This document shows positions 25,938-38,569 of a DNA stretch of 64,000 nt, one piece after another. The stretch's first letter is position 1; every line of letters begins with the position of its first letter. Under the pieces are notes generated by a model. The model did not search any database and had not been told where the DNA came from. It saw only the letters and a program-made list of their open reading frames with translations. The position numbers and the translations under genes were made by a program. The DNA is from Erythrophleum ivorense (lineage: Eukaryota > Streptophyta > Magnoliopsida > Fabales > Fabaceae). The DNA lies in contig JAIUCV010000003.1 in assembly GCA_026724425.1 (NCBI GenBank), forward strand, positions 46,153,283 to 46,217,282, read 5' to 3'.

Positions 25938-27154
25938 TGATGATAGAATTAAGCAGACATACCTCATGTAATGCTCTTAAAGCCAAGGAAATGCGTACTT
26001 TGCAAATCCAAATATACTCTACACACAATCATGATTTGATTAACTCCCCATTTCTTGTGGTAGTGAAGCGGCTACCAAAGTCTTTCACAATATTTTTACA
26101 CATTCCAAAATTTCAAGGTCTAATGATAGTGCCTAAAGAGAACTACCAGAGAGACAATATATGACCAAGTTTAATTTTAGGGAGAAGCTTTGCTCAGCAC
26201 AGAAGCCTTCTACATTTGAAGAAGGAATCTACATGAGTAAATTGCAACTCCTAAAAAGGGATATGATGAAGGTATTTGAAATTTGGATGAAAATATATCC
26301 TTTTCAAGAATAAATCCTATCTATTAAATTTGAATAAAAAAAATATTATTTAAATTTTGTCAGTCAAACTAAATTTCAAATGATTTATTAATTCAAATAA
26401 TTATTTTATTTATTCAAATCTTAACAAAACTGATCTAATTATAAATAATCCTATTTAAAATTAATTGATCCCTTATATTAAAACATATCTAATAATAATT
26501 AATTACTTAAATTAATTAGTCTCTCTTATTAGAACTTATCTGATTAAATTAATTAAATATATAAGTTAATTAATAAACAAATATTGCATGTTGTCCACAT
26601 GGTCATTTTGCAACAGAGGTCATGTGACCATAAGTTTTGAGGGCCTTATAATGTGAATTAAGCTGTCTTGGATCTATGAAGATTGAAGACCTGTAAAGCA
26701 TCTATAATTACTATAAAATGTTGAATTATATTTTCATACTCTCGATTTTTCTTATAAGTAATTATACATTACAATTTCAAGAATGCAAAGTAAGAGCAGA
26801 CTAAAGATATTGATAATTGACAAAAGGCAAAACTTTATCTATTAATGTTTTGTACAAAGAAGTACTCAACAATTTATAAGATGTAGTAATTTTTCAAAAT
26901 TTTTAGTATACATATTGTTGTGCATATTTTACAACTTATATATTGTTATTAATATCTTTAACTGATTGTTTCTTTCTTTTTGTAGATTTTCTCATAATTA
27001 TTGTATTTAGTGATTTAACTAATGTTTGTAATCTTTAGCAAATAATCAAGCTTGTACGCTTGTTTTGTTAATTAAAAGAATTTGTATATTTGTATGTATA
27101 AATTTGGGGAAGGCTTTAACTTGTTTAGCTCTTGACCCAAAAGGGATTAATTTT

Positions 27155-27476
27155 TTGAAAAATTACAAACAAGGATTCATATGTTATAAAATTTATAATG
27201 AAAAACCTTAAAAATTAAAATTACCATTAAAGATTATTATTATAATTGAGTTTTAAGAATTTTACTATTAGTTTTAGGAGATTTATTATTGGGTATAAAA
27301 AAGCTCAACACTTTTTCTATACTCGGTAATAAATCTTTTAAAATTAGTAGTAAAATCTCTTAAAATTTAATAGTAATGATAATTTTTAAAAATAATTTTA
27401 ATTTTTAAGGTCTCTTATTATAAGTTTTATAATATCTGAGTCTTTCATTATAATTTTTTTTTAATTTTTCATCCAA
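27155..27476. mobile_element. Fold-back MITE, copy 2
   Basis: It is a diverged copy of the element at 23786, with the same arms (atgttataaaatttataatgaaaaaccttaaaaattaaaatt and its inverse near 27400-27440). The same centre reads ttgggtataaaaaagctcaacactttttctatactcgg. Non-coding. Confidence 0.65.
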
Positions 27477-30149
27477 CTGGATAGGAGGATACTCTTAGTA
27501 TTCACCAAAAAAATTGCATATTTTACGAAAGATTTATGATATGTATAATTTTAATTAACTTTTATAATAATTCAGCTAGTACTTTATCATCTCTGCATGA
27601 CAAGGTTACAAATACTAATTTTCTAATATAAGCGAACAATTGTATCTGGAATCGCCTATCGTGGGGCATGAAAGATGCATCTTCCAAGAAAATGGATTTT
27701 CTCTTGTACGCCTCTCTTTCATGCACATGGAAAAGGATTCAAACCATTTAAATTAAAATATAGACATTCTAAATTTATTTTTTTAAAATTTTTATAGGAG
27801 AAGAATGTAAAATAAAAATAGTATTCTAATTGTGAATTTAGAAAAATGATGATTAAAATTAAAAAAAAAACATATTAGATATAAACCATCCAAAATTTCC
27901 TCCCATGCGCAGTGTGCACAACAGAGGATCTCGATTTATTTCCCAGGCTTTCCAAATTATTGATGTGCACGCCACCTTTCAATCTCAAATTATTTTTATA
28001 TTATATCCCTGTTTGGACATTAAATTTTGAAAAAATTACACTTTATGATTATAAATTGAATTTCAAAAATATTTTAGAGGACCCAAAGATCTCTTGTTTT
28101 AGTGAAAGGGTATAAATATCCTTACTTAATTATATAAATTTGTTACTACTCAGTCTTTTTAGAGTTATAAGCAACTTTTACTAATTTTACTACTTAATTT
28201 TACATTTATTAACACCCTATTCTGTCATTCTTATCTTGTTTTCACTTGTTAAAATGCAAATTTGTTACCACTTAAGTTGTTCAGAGTTACAAGTAACTTT
28301 TTCTATTTTTACTCTCAAGATTTGTATTTGTTACCACCTTAATTCATTAATATTGTATTGCATGCATCCACTATTAAGGGAGGTAGGAATGCAGGGTAAT
28401 AACAAACGTAAAACCAAGTAATAAAGATAATACAAGTCATTTGTAATTCTAAAAAACTTGAGTGGTTACAAATTTGTATAATTAAATAAAAATATTTTTA
28501 TCCTACTACTGAAAAACTAAGATCTTTGAGCTCATTAAAGTAATTTTGAACTTTATAGTCTTTGATAATAAATATTTTTAATATATAATCCTGAAATATA
28601 ATTTTTCCTAAAATTTTTCGGTTTTCTAAGAAAGACATCAAAATTTTACTACACCCCATTTGGTATATCCGTAGAAAGTGAAAGAGAAATTGATTTCTGA
28701 CCTTAGACGCGTATGCTTCACAGATTTGGGGGAGGAAAAGGAAAGTAAGCTATTGTGCACTTACCCATACTTGAGCGCATGAGGAGGATCGGCATTTGGA
28801 GCCAAAACGCTAAAATGGCCGTTTTGCCCCCACCACCTGTGCAGGTTGCCATTCCCATCTTAGAAGAGAGCTTCACCAATTATATGTCTCCGGAGAGATA
28901 TGCTTTACTCGATGTTACGAAGAAATATTGACACATTGTTTTTGTCACCCCATGAACTCCCATATTATGGGGAATTACATTTATGGAATCATCAAGTTGT
29001 TTACAACCAACATCCTAGCTGAAAAATATAATTTAACTGATTTTAGAATTTTTTTTAAAAAATAGAAGTTAGCATAGATAAACAGCATATCTACTAATGT
29101 TGAATATTTAAATGAATCAATGCTTAAAAAAGCATATTTTTAATCTTGATTATTTGGATTTACATTTTAAAATTAGTTTTTAATTTTTTTAAAAAATTTC
29201 ATCAATTTAATGTGAGAAATGTATCTTTTAAAATATTGTTTTAAAAAATAAATTTTAATTAATAAACTCTAGTTTAAATATATTTAAGCAGTAAAATTGA
29301 ATTTTGGACACAGCATAGTGGCAGACAAGAAATGGAACATTGATGGGATCCATGTTCTACATTCGGCTGGACTCCCTCTTTATTTTTGAGATTTTATTTT
29401 GGTGAAATACCTACTTTAGCTCAAGATTTTGAGATACAAAAGAATTTTAATGAGTATAAAATGAATATCTAAGTAAGTCTATGAAATAATTTATAGATTT
29501 TAGAAATTTAATTAAAATTAATTAATTATTTCATAGACTTTAGAACTTTAATTTAAAATAAATAAATAATTAATGTTATTATTATTTTTAATTATAAGAT
29601 AATTTATTTAACATTAATAATATATTTAAAATTTTCATTTTTTATTATTTGTATATTTATTATTATTAATATTCTTATTCTCTTTTTCTTTGGATTATTA
29701 TATGTTGAAAAGAAATAATTAGAAATAATTAAATGACATAATTTTAAATTTAAAATAGTATATCTATTTTTTTCATAAAAAAAAGAAGTAATTTTGTTAT
29801 TATTTTCTTTTCTTTTTCAATTTTTATATTATTTTTTTAATTCAAAAATATTTTAATTATTTATCATGAGTTATTTTTTATTTTATTATTATTTTCATCT
29901 TACTTGAGTATGGAAAGATATTTTATTTAGCATTCTATTTTCATTTCTATCCATGAATATTGGGTATATCAAAAGACACCTTAAAGAATAAAAAGAATAT
30001 AAGTAATCATGTCGTTTTTACACCGTGTCAAATTATACCACCGTGTCGTTTTTACATTGGAAGGTAACATACAGACAACTCTCTATATCCCATACTTCAG
30101 GAAACGGTTTATAAATCTGCTCCGTACTAGGCATCGCTTAGAAGACTCG
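27477..30149. other. Intergenic AT-rich DNA
   Basis: No credible gene was seen. A tandem duplication with a period of about 120 bp lies at 28130-28345 (aatttgttac.actc/taag...agagtta.aa). A less AT-rich block at 28690-28960 has no readable frame. From 29400 to 29950 it is nearly pure A/T. Near 30003-30055 the word gtgtcgtttttaca is repeated. Confidence 0.4.
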
Positions 30150-31046
30150 CGTTCGGATTGTCTCCGGTCGTGGCGCGAAAATGACAGTATCCATTCCAAG
30201 TAATCATGGTCGTTGGATAGATCTGTCCATTGCACAAGTGACACACGTCCTGAGTGCTAAATACAGCATGAATCATGACCGTCCATTCCAACATACTTAC
30301 AAATTATGACATGTGTTCCATAAAAAACGTGAAGAACACATTATTTTGGCTGGAAAGTGAGCAATCGAAACGCAAGAATATCCCAATATACATATAAAGA
30401 ACAAAAGCAACACAAAAAGAATTAGTTATAGAGAATAATCCAAAAAAATAAAAGATTAGAAGAATTTGAAAAATAGAAAAATAGAAAATTCAGAACAATA
30501 AAAAATTTAAAGATTCAAATAAATAAAAAAATAAAATATCCAAATAAGCTCAAATTTATCCACGCTAAAACATTCCTATTGCTATGTTTCAGTTTCATTA
30601 TTCTTGATCTGATTTTTTTTAATTTGGATATTTTATTTATTTATTTATTTGAATTTTAAAATTTTTTATTTTTCTGGATCTTCTATTTTTGTAATTTTTA
30701 AATTTTTGTAAACTAAATCTTTTATTTTTTTGGATTGTTCCTGTAACTAATTCTTTTTGTGTTGCTTTTGTCCTTCATGTGTACAAGGAGGCCGAACGTT
30801 TTCTTTTTGGGATGCTCTTGCGTTTCGATTGCTGCATTTTTTCAGCCAAAATATTGTGTTTTTCACATTTTTGATGGGACATATGTCACAATTTGTAGGC
30901 ATGTTAGAATGGACGGTTATGATTCACGCTGCATTTAGCACTTAGAATGCGTGTCACTCGTGCAATGGGCGGATCTATCCAACGGTTATGATTACTTGGA
31001 CTGGATGCTGTCATTTTCGCGCCACAACGGGAGATAACCCGAACGC
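30150..31046. repeat. Long inverted repeat upstream of the F-box/PP2 gene
   Basis: The left arm (about 30150-30548) and right arm (about 30620-31046) are reverse complements with roughly 80-90% identity by eye. They share gttcgg, tggcgcgaaaatgaca, gtccattgcac, aatcgaaacgcaaga and acaaaagcaacacaaaaag. The spacer is about 70 bp. The arms differ by small indels, for example an extra ~25-bp segment near 30785 with gtacaaggaggccgaacg in the right arm. The right arm ends about 50 bp before the gene's ATG, so it constitutes the gene's proximal 5' flank. Confidence 0.85.
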
Positions 31047-31098
31047 AGAAGACTCCCTAATAGCTCTTGGCACATAGCTGACTGTGAAGAAGGAGGAG

Positions 31099-34000
31099 AT
31101 GGATATGAGTACGGTTTTGCCGAATGATTGCATCTCCAAGATCATATCCTTCACAACTCCGAAGGATGCGTGTAGATCGTCCCTCGTCTCTTCTGCCTTC
31201 GAAAAAGCCGCAGATTCAGATGCTGTGTGGGAAACCTTTCTGCCATCGGATTCCAAACAGATCGTAGCTCAATCCCTATCCCCAAACTTGAATTTCCTTT
31301 ACTTTCATCTTTCTCATCATCCTTTTCTTTTAGCCAATGGCAACATGGTAAGATTTCAACCCATTTTTAGTTTAAACATGAAATTTCGGCAAGAATCGTA
31401 ATGTTGTTCGATAAATTAAACTGTTTTTGTTTATGGGATTTGAGGAAGACAGTGAGACTGCATTCCGTCCCAATTTTGTTGCCTTTATGTTTTTTCTGAC
31501 ATTTGTGTTAATTTTGTTCAAGCGATTCAAACCCTTGTGTTATTGCAATTTTTTTGGCACTTAACTAGGAAATTTTTTACAAAATTACTATTTTGATTGT
31601 TTACGCTTTTGACTAGATATGTTCTTGAAGTCCCCTGCCATAGATCTTGAGTTCCTCTCGCTAGCATGCAATTCTGATGCAAAACAGAACCTGCTTTGCT
31701 CTCTGTTCTAGAAAATTTGTCCTGTTTAAATTAATTTGGATGGTTGGATGGATCAGATCAATTGTTTTTTAAAATTTTAATTATTTTTTAAAAAATAAAA
31801 AAATAAAATAAAAAATACTGTTTTAAAAATAATGTTTAGGTTTAATAAAATATAAAAATAAAAATACTCTTTTACAAAGAATGTTTAAGTTTAAAAAATT
31901 TTTTAAAAAATTGAACTGTTTACATGAATCCTGATCCCTTGCACATCTGATATGTAGGTTTTGCACATCCTTGAAATTATCTGGATCGGGCAAATTTCAT
32001 GTTTTTATTTTTTATTTAAATTATTTTTTTTAAAGTCTGCAAGTAAGAAACTGCTTTTATTATTAAAAAAAAAAAGTAATGAAGTGGAAGTTTATGGAAG
32101 AGAATCAGATCGAATTCTGATGCCATTCTCCCTGTTGACTAAATTTGCTAGGCAACAATGAATATATGAACATCAATTTTTTTTTTTTTTTTAAAGCCAG
32201 GTAACTGGGTCATCTATCCATTCAGTACTTTGATTAATTTTTCCTTTATACATGTTATAATTAGTTCATTTTGTAACACTTATCCGTTAAGTTTTTTTTT
32301 CATTTAACTAAATTGTATATTTATTTTATTTTGAGAGTATAATTCAATATATATGTGTAGTGTTACAAATTGTAGAAGGATGGTTTATATAGAGAGATGA
32401 ATCCAAAAGGTAAAGTGGGAGAAAGTATATTTAAGGAGGTTTTCTTGTCCTCCATATGATGTAATATATATTTGAATAAATTATACTGATTTTTTATAAG
32501 TTTTGCAAAAATTATAGAGACATTTTTTTTTATCTTAAAAATATATATTTTAGTCTAATCTTAATTTTTTTAAGAAAAATATTCTCTATCAACTTAAATA
32601 TATAAATTTGTTATATTCAAATATGCATAAATTAAAAAAAATAAATTTTGTTTATAAATATATATAAATAAAAATAAAAAGTAGATTTTTTTATATTAAA
32701 TTTAAAAACAAAAACATGTATTTAAGTTAATAGAAGATATTTAAGTAAAAAATTTAAAATTTAACTAAAGTATAGTGTAATTTTTTATTTTAATGGAAGT
32801 TTGTATGTATTTTAGAAACAAAAAAATAGTTTGTATAATTTTAATAAAATTCAGGGAAGATCTATATGGTTTAATCTATATATTTTCATTGGCAAATTAC
32901 ACATATCTTTTATAAATTTTGTAAAATTTATATAGATATTTATTTTATTTTAAAAAATATATTTTAGTTTAGTCTTAAATTTTTTTTGAGTAAAATATTA
33001 TGTACAAATAAAAATAAAAAATAGATTTTGTTTTCAATTATGTACAAATAAAAATAAAGAAGAGTAGATTTTGTTATCATTAAATTAAAAAACAAAATAT
33101 GTATTTAGGTTAATGGTAGATATTTAAGTAGAAAAATTTAAAATTAAATTGAAGCATAGTGTAACATTTTATTTTAGTGGGGATTTGAGTATATTTTTAA
33201 AATAAAAAAAAATTGTGTAATGTTAATAAAAATTAAGGAACGTCCATATGGTTTAATCTATATATTTTCATTGGTAAATTCCTTTTTATGCGAAAAAATT
33301 TGATAATTATGCAAACAAAATAGCCAATAATTTACATATTTACTCTTTTCTAACCGATGACATGTTCCTCTATTCACTTCCATTTGAACACGCCCTTAAA
33401 ATCCTTGATGTGGATGGAGTAGAGCTTTTCTTTAGAGAGAGAGAGTGGAAAAAAGTGCTACACCATTGGCGCAAGGGGCCTTTGCATTATTTGGGGTCAG
33501 GGAGATACACCTCAGTATTGGGAGTATGTTTCTACACCAGAGTCCAGGTTTGCTTTGCGCTATTCTCCTTTACATTAATTAATTGAAATTTTAATATTAG
33601 CATTGATGCTACAAGTTTCATGACTCAGAAAACCGGGAATTGTCATTTGCAAGTGCAAATTAGTAGTTATCTTATTCGATGCCGTCACTCACTACACTCC
33701 TAGCTAAATCCTCAATGTTAGTGTTTTTTTTTTTATTCTTTTTTTTTCCAGAAGATAATCTTATATTGGTCCATGATAGGTAGGTATGTATATTTTCAAT
33801 TTGATCGTCGCATATTACTTGTTTTCAATTAAGTCTGCAATGTTGTCATTCCATTGTATTTTTATTCAAAATTTAATCCTAAATCTAATATAGTTTGCTA
33901 ATTTGGGCACCAAATTTGATGTGTGAGTTGACATTAATCTAGTGATATTGTTTGTAAGGACTAAATTGAAATAAATGATCTTAAAAGAACCAAATTAAAA

Positions 34001-34525
34001 ATTTACCTATTTTTTAAGGATTAAAATAATATTTTATTTCTTTTTCTTTATGGGCCCTTCAATGCTGTGTTGTTGAAAGTTCACTATTTGGTAACTTTTA
34101 CTGATATATAATCTGCAATCTGCCTTTACAGATTTCCCGAAGTGGCAGAACTTAGGATTGTTTGGTGGCTTGAAGTGAGGGGAAGGTTGGGGACTAAAAT
34201 TCTGTCCCCAAGAACAGCATATGCTGTGTTCTTCATCTTTAAGTTTGGAAAGGGTACTTATGGTTTCAGAAATAAATATGTGCATTTGAGTGTCCACTGT
34301 GAAGGAAGCATAAATCGGTCTCACAAAAGTATGATTTTAAACCCTCCTGGAAATGGTGTTCGGAAGAGAGAAGATGGATGGATGGAAGTTGAGATGGGGG
34401 ATTTCTTCAATGAAAATGAAGATGATGTCGTAGTGGAGTATAAACTATGGGAGACTGAGTCAGGTCATGCTAAAAAGGGCCTTGTAATCGAAGGAGTTGA
34501 GTTTAGGCCTAAAAGCTATGAATAG
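31099..34525 (+). CDS. F-box/PP2 (phloem protein 2-B-like) protein
   Basis: Proposed exons are 31099-31347, 33438-33547 and 34132-34525, encoding about 250 aa. Residues 1-45 form an F-box with LPNDCISKIISFT and DACRSSLVSSAF, which binds SKP1 in SCF ubiquitin ligases. Exon 2 encodes GKKCY...IIWG and PQYWEYVS. Exon 3 encodes FPEVAEL, WWLEVRG, an acidic stretch after DGWMEVEMGDFFNE, and the C-terminal GVEFRPKS: the PP2 lectin-like domain. Donors (ATG/gtaaga, CAG/gtttgc) and the last acceptor (ctttacag) are good and in phase. The first acceptor is less certain: an in-frame TAG lies upstream, and only AG at 33436-33437 keeps phase. That gives MRESGKKC where relatives have about ten residues, such as SFxLDK-SGKKC. 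The start is the first ATG in frame. The family is usually 260-300 aa. The first intron is 2.1 kb and repeat-filled. Confidence 0.8.
32465..33280. repeat. Tandem duplication of about 400 bp in intron 1
   Basis: Two diverged copies (about 32465-32895 and 32896-33280) each end with 'atatggtttaatctatatattttcattgg'. Each contains gtttaatctatat, 'aagttaatag(a)(a)gatatttaagta' and 'ttttagtcta(a)tctta'. A similar A/T-rich sequence appears near 51000-51250, so this may be a dispersed repeat that duplicated here. Confidence 0.65.
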
Positions 34526-35957
34526 AAGAAAATATATGCATCCTTCGTATTATTACTTATTAGTATATTCTGACAAAATCTCTATGCTACTACCTAGGTT
34601 GGTATACTGAGTGATGGTATATTTGAGAACGTAGGTTTTTTAATGAATATAGCATATGATTATGCATCACCTTATTGAACATGTATTTATGCATCGATGA
34701 TGATGATGATGATGGATGGAACATATACAACATTCTTATTCTGAGAGACCTTGCAGCATTTAGCTGTTGCAAATAATTTATAGTAAGTTGGAAGAAATGC
34801 ATATATATCTATATCTATATATATAGTGTGGACCCCACGTGTAGAAATTGCAGTAAGGATTGTAGTATTTGAATATTTAAAGCAAGTTCTTTGATCATAG
34901 ACCAGGGGTAGCAAACCAGAGAAAAAGTAGTGGATATAATGTAGGTATGAATTATGATGGAAGCTGTATACGCACTAATCGGAGTAATAATGCTGTTATC
35001 ATTTTGTTAAATATCATGTTTGTATCAGTAGGAGAGTAGGAAAATGTGGTATTGTGATTGGGAATATAAAGAAAATTGGTGTTGGAAAACTTGAAAGAGA
35101 CATGTGCTTAAAAGATTACCATAATTGAAGGGGGAAAACTATAAGTTAGCTAACATGAAAATGATAAAGAAACATAAAATCTTGCATATAGTTCTACGTA
35201 TAACATTTTATCTTAGTGCATCATTAAACCTGTTGTCTTGTCCACATCAATATATTTGTTATATATATAACTTATTTGTCTTTAATTTCCATCAATCTTA
35301 CTTTATACTAATGTGCTCAAAAACACATGTAAGTCTGATTTAACAGTGTACTTTTGCTTTATTATTAAAAAATACAGAAGATGGCCGCAAAAAAGTATAA
35401 CTGCATCAAGGAGCGTCAATCAGAACCAATGATCATAAGCAGTAATAAAAAACTAAAAATATAAACTGTAAATTGTAAGAAGTGGTAAGAAGAAAGGAAA
35501 GTTAATGGTATAAACAGTATGGCAGACGAAATGAAAAATAGTTAGAAAAATTATCACAGAATGCAGGATCATATGTTGGGATAAAAGGACAAAATTATAA
35601 ACAAAGTTTCAGGTGACATCATGGAAGATAGTTTGTGTGCATTGGTGAACCAATAGTATTCATAGTTGGGATTGAATGATTGGATTAGAGGGAGACGCTT
35701 AAGAAGTAAGTTCACTAAGTAGATCATATGCATCATCACCATAGCCAAGGCATTGGTGTGCGTCACAGGTAAGACTTATTGAATAAGCAGCAATAGCCAA
35801 TGGACAAAATATAGATGGTAGGATGTCAATCTATGAGATAAGAGACGATGAAGCGAAGAAGCATATAGTTGCATTAAAGGTTCACAGTTGCATGGTGTAT
35901 GTGGCCTGAGGTTCAGTGTTGCAGGGGACTATTGCTAGATTTCAGTTATAGTTAACT
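34526..35957. other. 3' flank of the F-box/PP2 gene
   Basis: No further gene was seen. It includes the likely 3' UTR, a (GAT)n tract at 34695-34713 and an AT microsatellite at 34801-34825. No poly(A) signal can be assigned with confidence. Confidence 0.35.
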
Positions 35958-36660
35958 ATGTTGCACTGACCTTGTAGTTGAAGCTTGGTATCCTGATCTT
36001 ATCAAGTGAATCTGTTGACCAATTGTGGGCAACAATTTGTTCAAGTGTAGTAGTGTCATGATCAGTTGAATGATGAATCCATTTGCCAACAGATGAATTT
36101 GTCAACAGATAACGAGGAAGATGACAGGAAGCTTTCGCTAAGTTTGCAGTGGAGAAATTTTGACCATATCTGTCCTGTGGGATGGAAAACAATCTTCCAC
36201 ATGCCATTGTTGGATCATCACTTCGAGTGGCTTGTGCAACTAGGAAGTGGTCTTCTTTGGTTGGGTTGTAGCCAAATGAATATGATGTGGTTATTGAGGA
36301 AAATGGAAAAAACAGAGAAATTGGTGAGTAATACAATGAATAAGGGCAATAAGAAAAAACCAGGGCGGGTCGGTAAATTATGAACATACCTGTGGGGATA
36401 TCGTCCTCAGGATCAAGTGTTATGAGCAATGCCCTTGTTTTCGGGTTCAAGACAATGTAGAAATAGTTTTAAAAGTGCGAACGTTGTTTGAAGCATAGGG
36501 AACCATTAGCAATTCCTATGATGTCGACATAGTTGGCATGTGAGAAAATACCAAGAATGTCGAAGTATCTGTATTAAGGAAGTGGGGTTCCACGGAGAGA
36601 TTGTGATCAAATACTCGCTGGCTTGTTAAGATGAAGCCAGGAACTGAATCCATTTCTTTT
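35958..36660 (-). pseudogene. Possible decayed F-box-associated protein gene
   Basis: The minus strand from about 36655 reads, with interruptions, a protein-like string containing YVDIIGIANGSLCF, then after an in-frame stop YFYIVLNPKTR, and further on SYSFGYNPTKEDHFLVAQ. The order 'IG-ANG-LCF ... NPKTR ... FGYxPTxxD' resembles the F-box-associated domain of CPR1-type plant F-box proteins (usual pattern GSCNGLLCL ... WNPSTR ... FGYD...DDYKVV). A plausible intron (ccacag/gtatgt at about 36387) separates the parts. It is broken and has no F-box itself. It could equally be unrelated host sequence, so the call is tentative. Confidence 0.3.
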
Positions 36661-38569
36661 ATTTGTTTTCAATAAATAAAAATCATTCTTATTCATCAGG
36701 AGTAGAGTTTTATAGGAGATTTCATAACAAATGAGAATGAACTTTTAAGGCCCCATTTGTTTTGCCATGATCACCACCTTTTTTTACATAATTGTGTAAT
36801 ATTTATTATTTCTTTATAATTATTGCTCTATTTATCAAATTATCTTTTCATAAGTAAAATTATAAAAATTATTTCTTATCTCACATATTTTCACCTACTT
36901 ACATTTTACATTCTTCTTTCTTCTATATCATTCAACTAAACATTTCCTAACAAATAACTCTGGAATGAATGTGAAACTTATTGCCAGAATTGCCAACAAT
37001 ATAGATAGATGTCTTTCTAAGAAAAAAAAAAGGAACATCTGGGTTTGCAAAAAAATAAAATTGAGATATATAGACATAGGGTAACCAATAAAATATTTGG
37101 TTAATTAAAATATGCAGTTGAATGTTGCAAGAGAAATAGATGAAATAATATATGATCGTACAGGGGAAAAAAGATTTTTCTGTTTCGTTGAACTTCATGA
37201 GAAGAATTGATAACTGGATTTGTATGACTTTAGAGGATCCAAATACCTTCATGAATAGACTTGATTATAGGAGGTTTGAAATGTTTTTTAACAAATCAGA
37301 TGCAAAGAGGAGGAGTGATCTGTTCAACGTTTAAATGCAGACGAAAGAAAAAGAAATTAATGTATTGAAAATATACGTCAGAATGTAGAAAGAAGGCGCA
37401 TAATATAGATTGATAATTATGGGCTCATGCCTGAGAGGTTTTGTGTGGATCCGTATTATTTGCTGTGTCCTGTAGGTTTCGTTGGATAAAAACGTGATGG
37501 ATGAAAATGGAGAAGAAAGACGTTCATCTGCGAGACAATATAAGGGGAAGATGAGAGGAGAAATTACATTTCTTTTCGATGAGAGGAGATATTATATTTC
37601 TTTTTCTAATTAAAACCTGACTGATTTATATTTTGTGTAAGCCAATATCATTAATGGTAGTAGTTGACAATCTTGTCAATGATAATTTTTGCGGGCAAGA
37701 TGAAAGTAACTTTGTACTAAGAGATTGTGGAGCTATATAGTTCTGGGCAGAATATTATACAGTGTTGGTTGTTTGGAAAATGTGTAATTTGTTTGATAGA
37801 TAAATTAGTAGATGAGCATAGTGGTACAATGACGTCGGTTGATTTACGCAAAGTAACAGTAGTAAATAACATGAGAAAGGATTCTGGACAGTGGAGTTGG
37901 GTTAGTGTAAAGTTGCAGTATGATGTATTTTGTGTTTCTGATTGGAATAATTGGTTTGGTATGAAATAATATTGATGGGAGTTAACAAATATAGTTGAAC
38001 CAGATATTTAATTGACATTTATACGTGGTAGAGACAGTCTAATCTTTAATAAATAGTAAAAATTTGATATTATGTTGTTATATTTGATAAATATTACTTC
38101 TGAACAATGTATGTTAAACATCCATGGACAACCAATGCATTACGAATGCATTAAAAATGTATTACATGAAATGAAAAAATTGTCCAACAAGAGACAAAAT
38201 CAAAAACCAAGGGTAATATAATAATAAGCTGTTGTTAGAAATGAGTAGATATTAAAATAAACAATTTGTATGTGATAATTTCAATATTCTTAGTAAAGTG
38301 TTAGAACCGATGTTGCTATGAGCTGAATAAAGTAGAATACATGTAGCCGTGTGAAAAAATATTAGTAAAGAATATAGGAATTTACCTGGGAGGCACAACA
38401 AACCATTAGAAGAGAAATTTGATATGTAAAAAGCACAAATATGTTGTTAAAATTGAGGAAAAATATAAAGCTACAACAGAGAAGCAGAAATATCATTTTA
38501 GGCGTAAAAGTTTAAGACAAATATGCAATAATGATTGAAATATGTTCTCTTAAGAGACTGAGGATGAGA
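36661..38569. other. Intergenic DNA, no recognised gene
   Basis: Moderately A-rich on the plus strand with several short open stretches (for example 37727-37969). None has a recognisable domain or convincing splice context. It may belong to the same unidentified element as the tandem array that follows. Confidence 0.3.

Larger units (their letters stand above)
24097..27154. other. Intergenic AT-rich DNA
   Basis: No credible gene was seen. A brief CG-rich patch at 24160-24270 holds 'cacggtggcgccgtgg' and related pieces. CT-rich DNA follows at 24570-24720. Long homopolymer-rich A/T stretches make up the rest, including many ttaatta words at 26300-26580. Confidence 0.4.

Noticed and set aside
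31084..31099. Start of the F-box/PP2 gene at 31084
   Set aside because: The codon at 31084 is GTG; the first ATG in frame, at 31099, places the F-box at the usual distance from the N-terminus.
36066..36383. 105-codon plus-strand frame
   Set aside because: It overlaps the more plausible minus-strand F-box-associated remnant and shows no domain.
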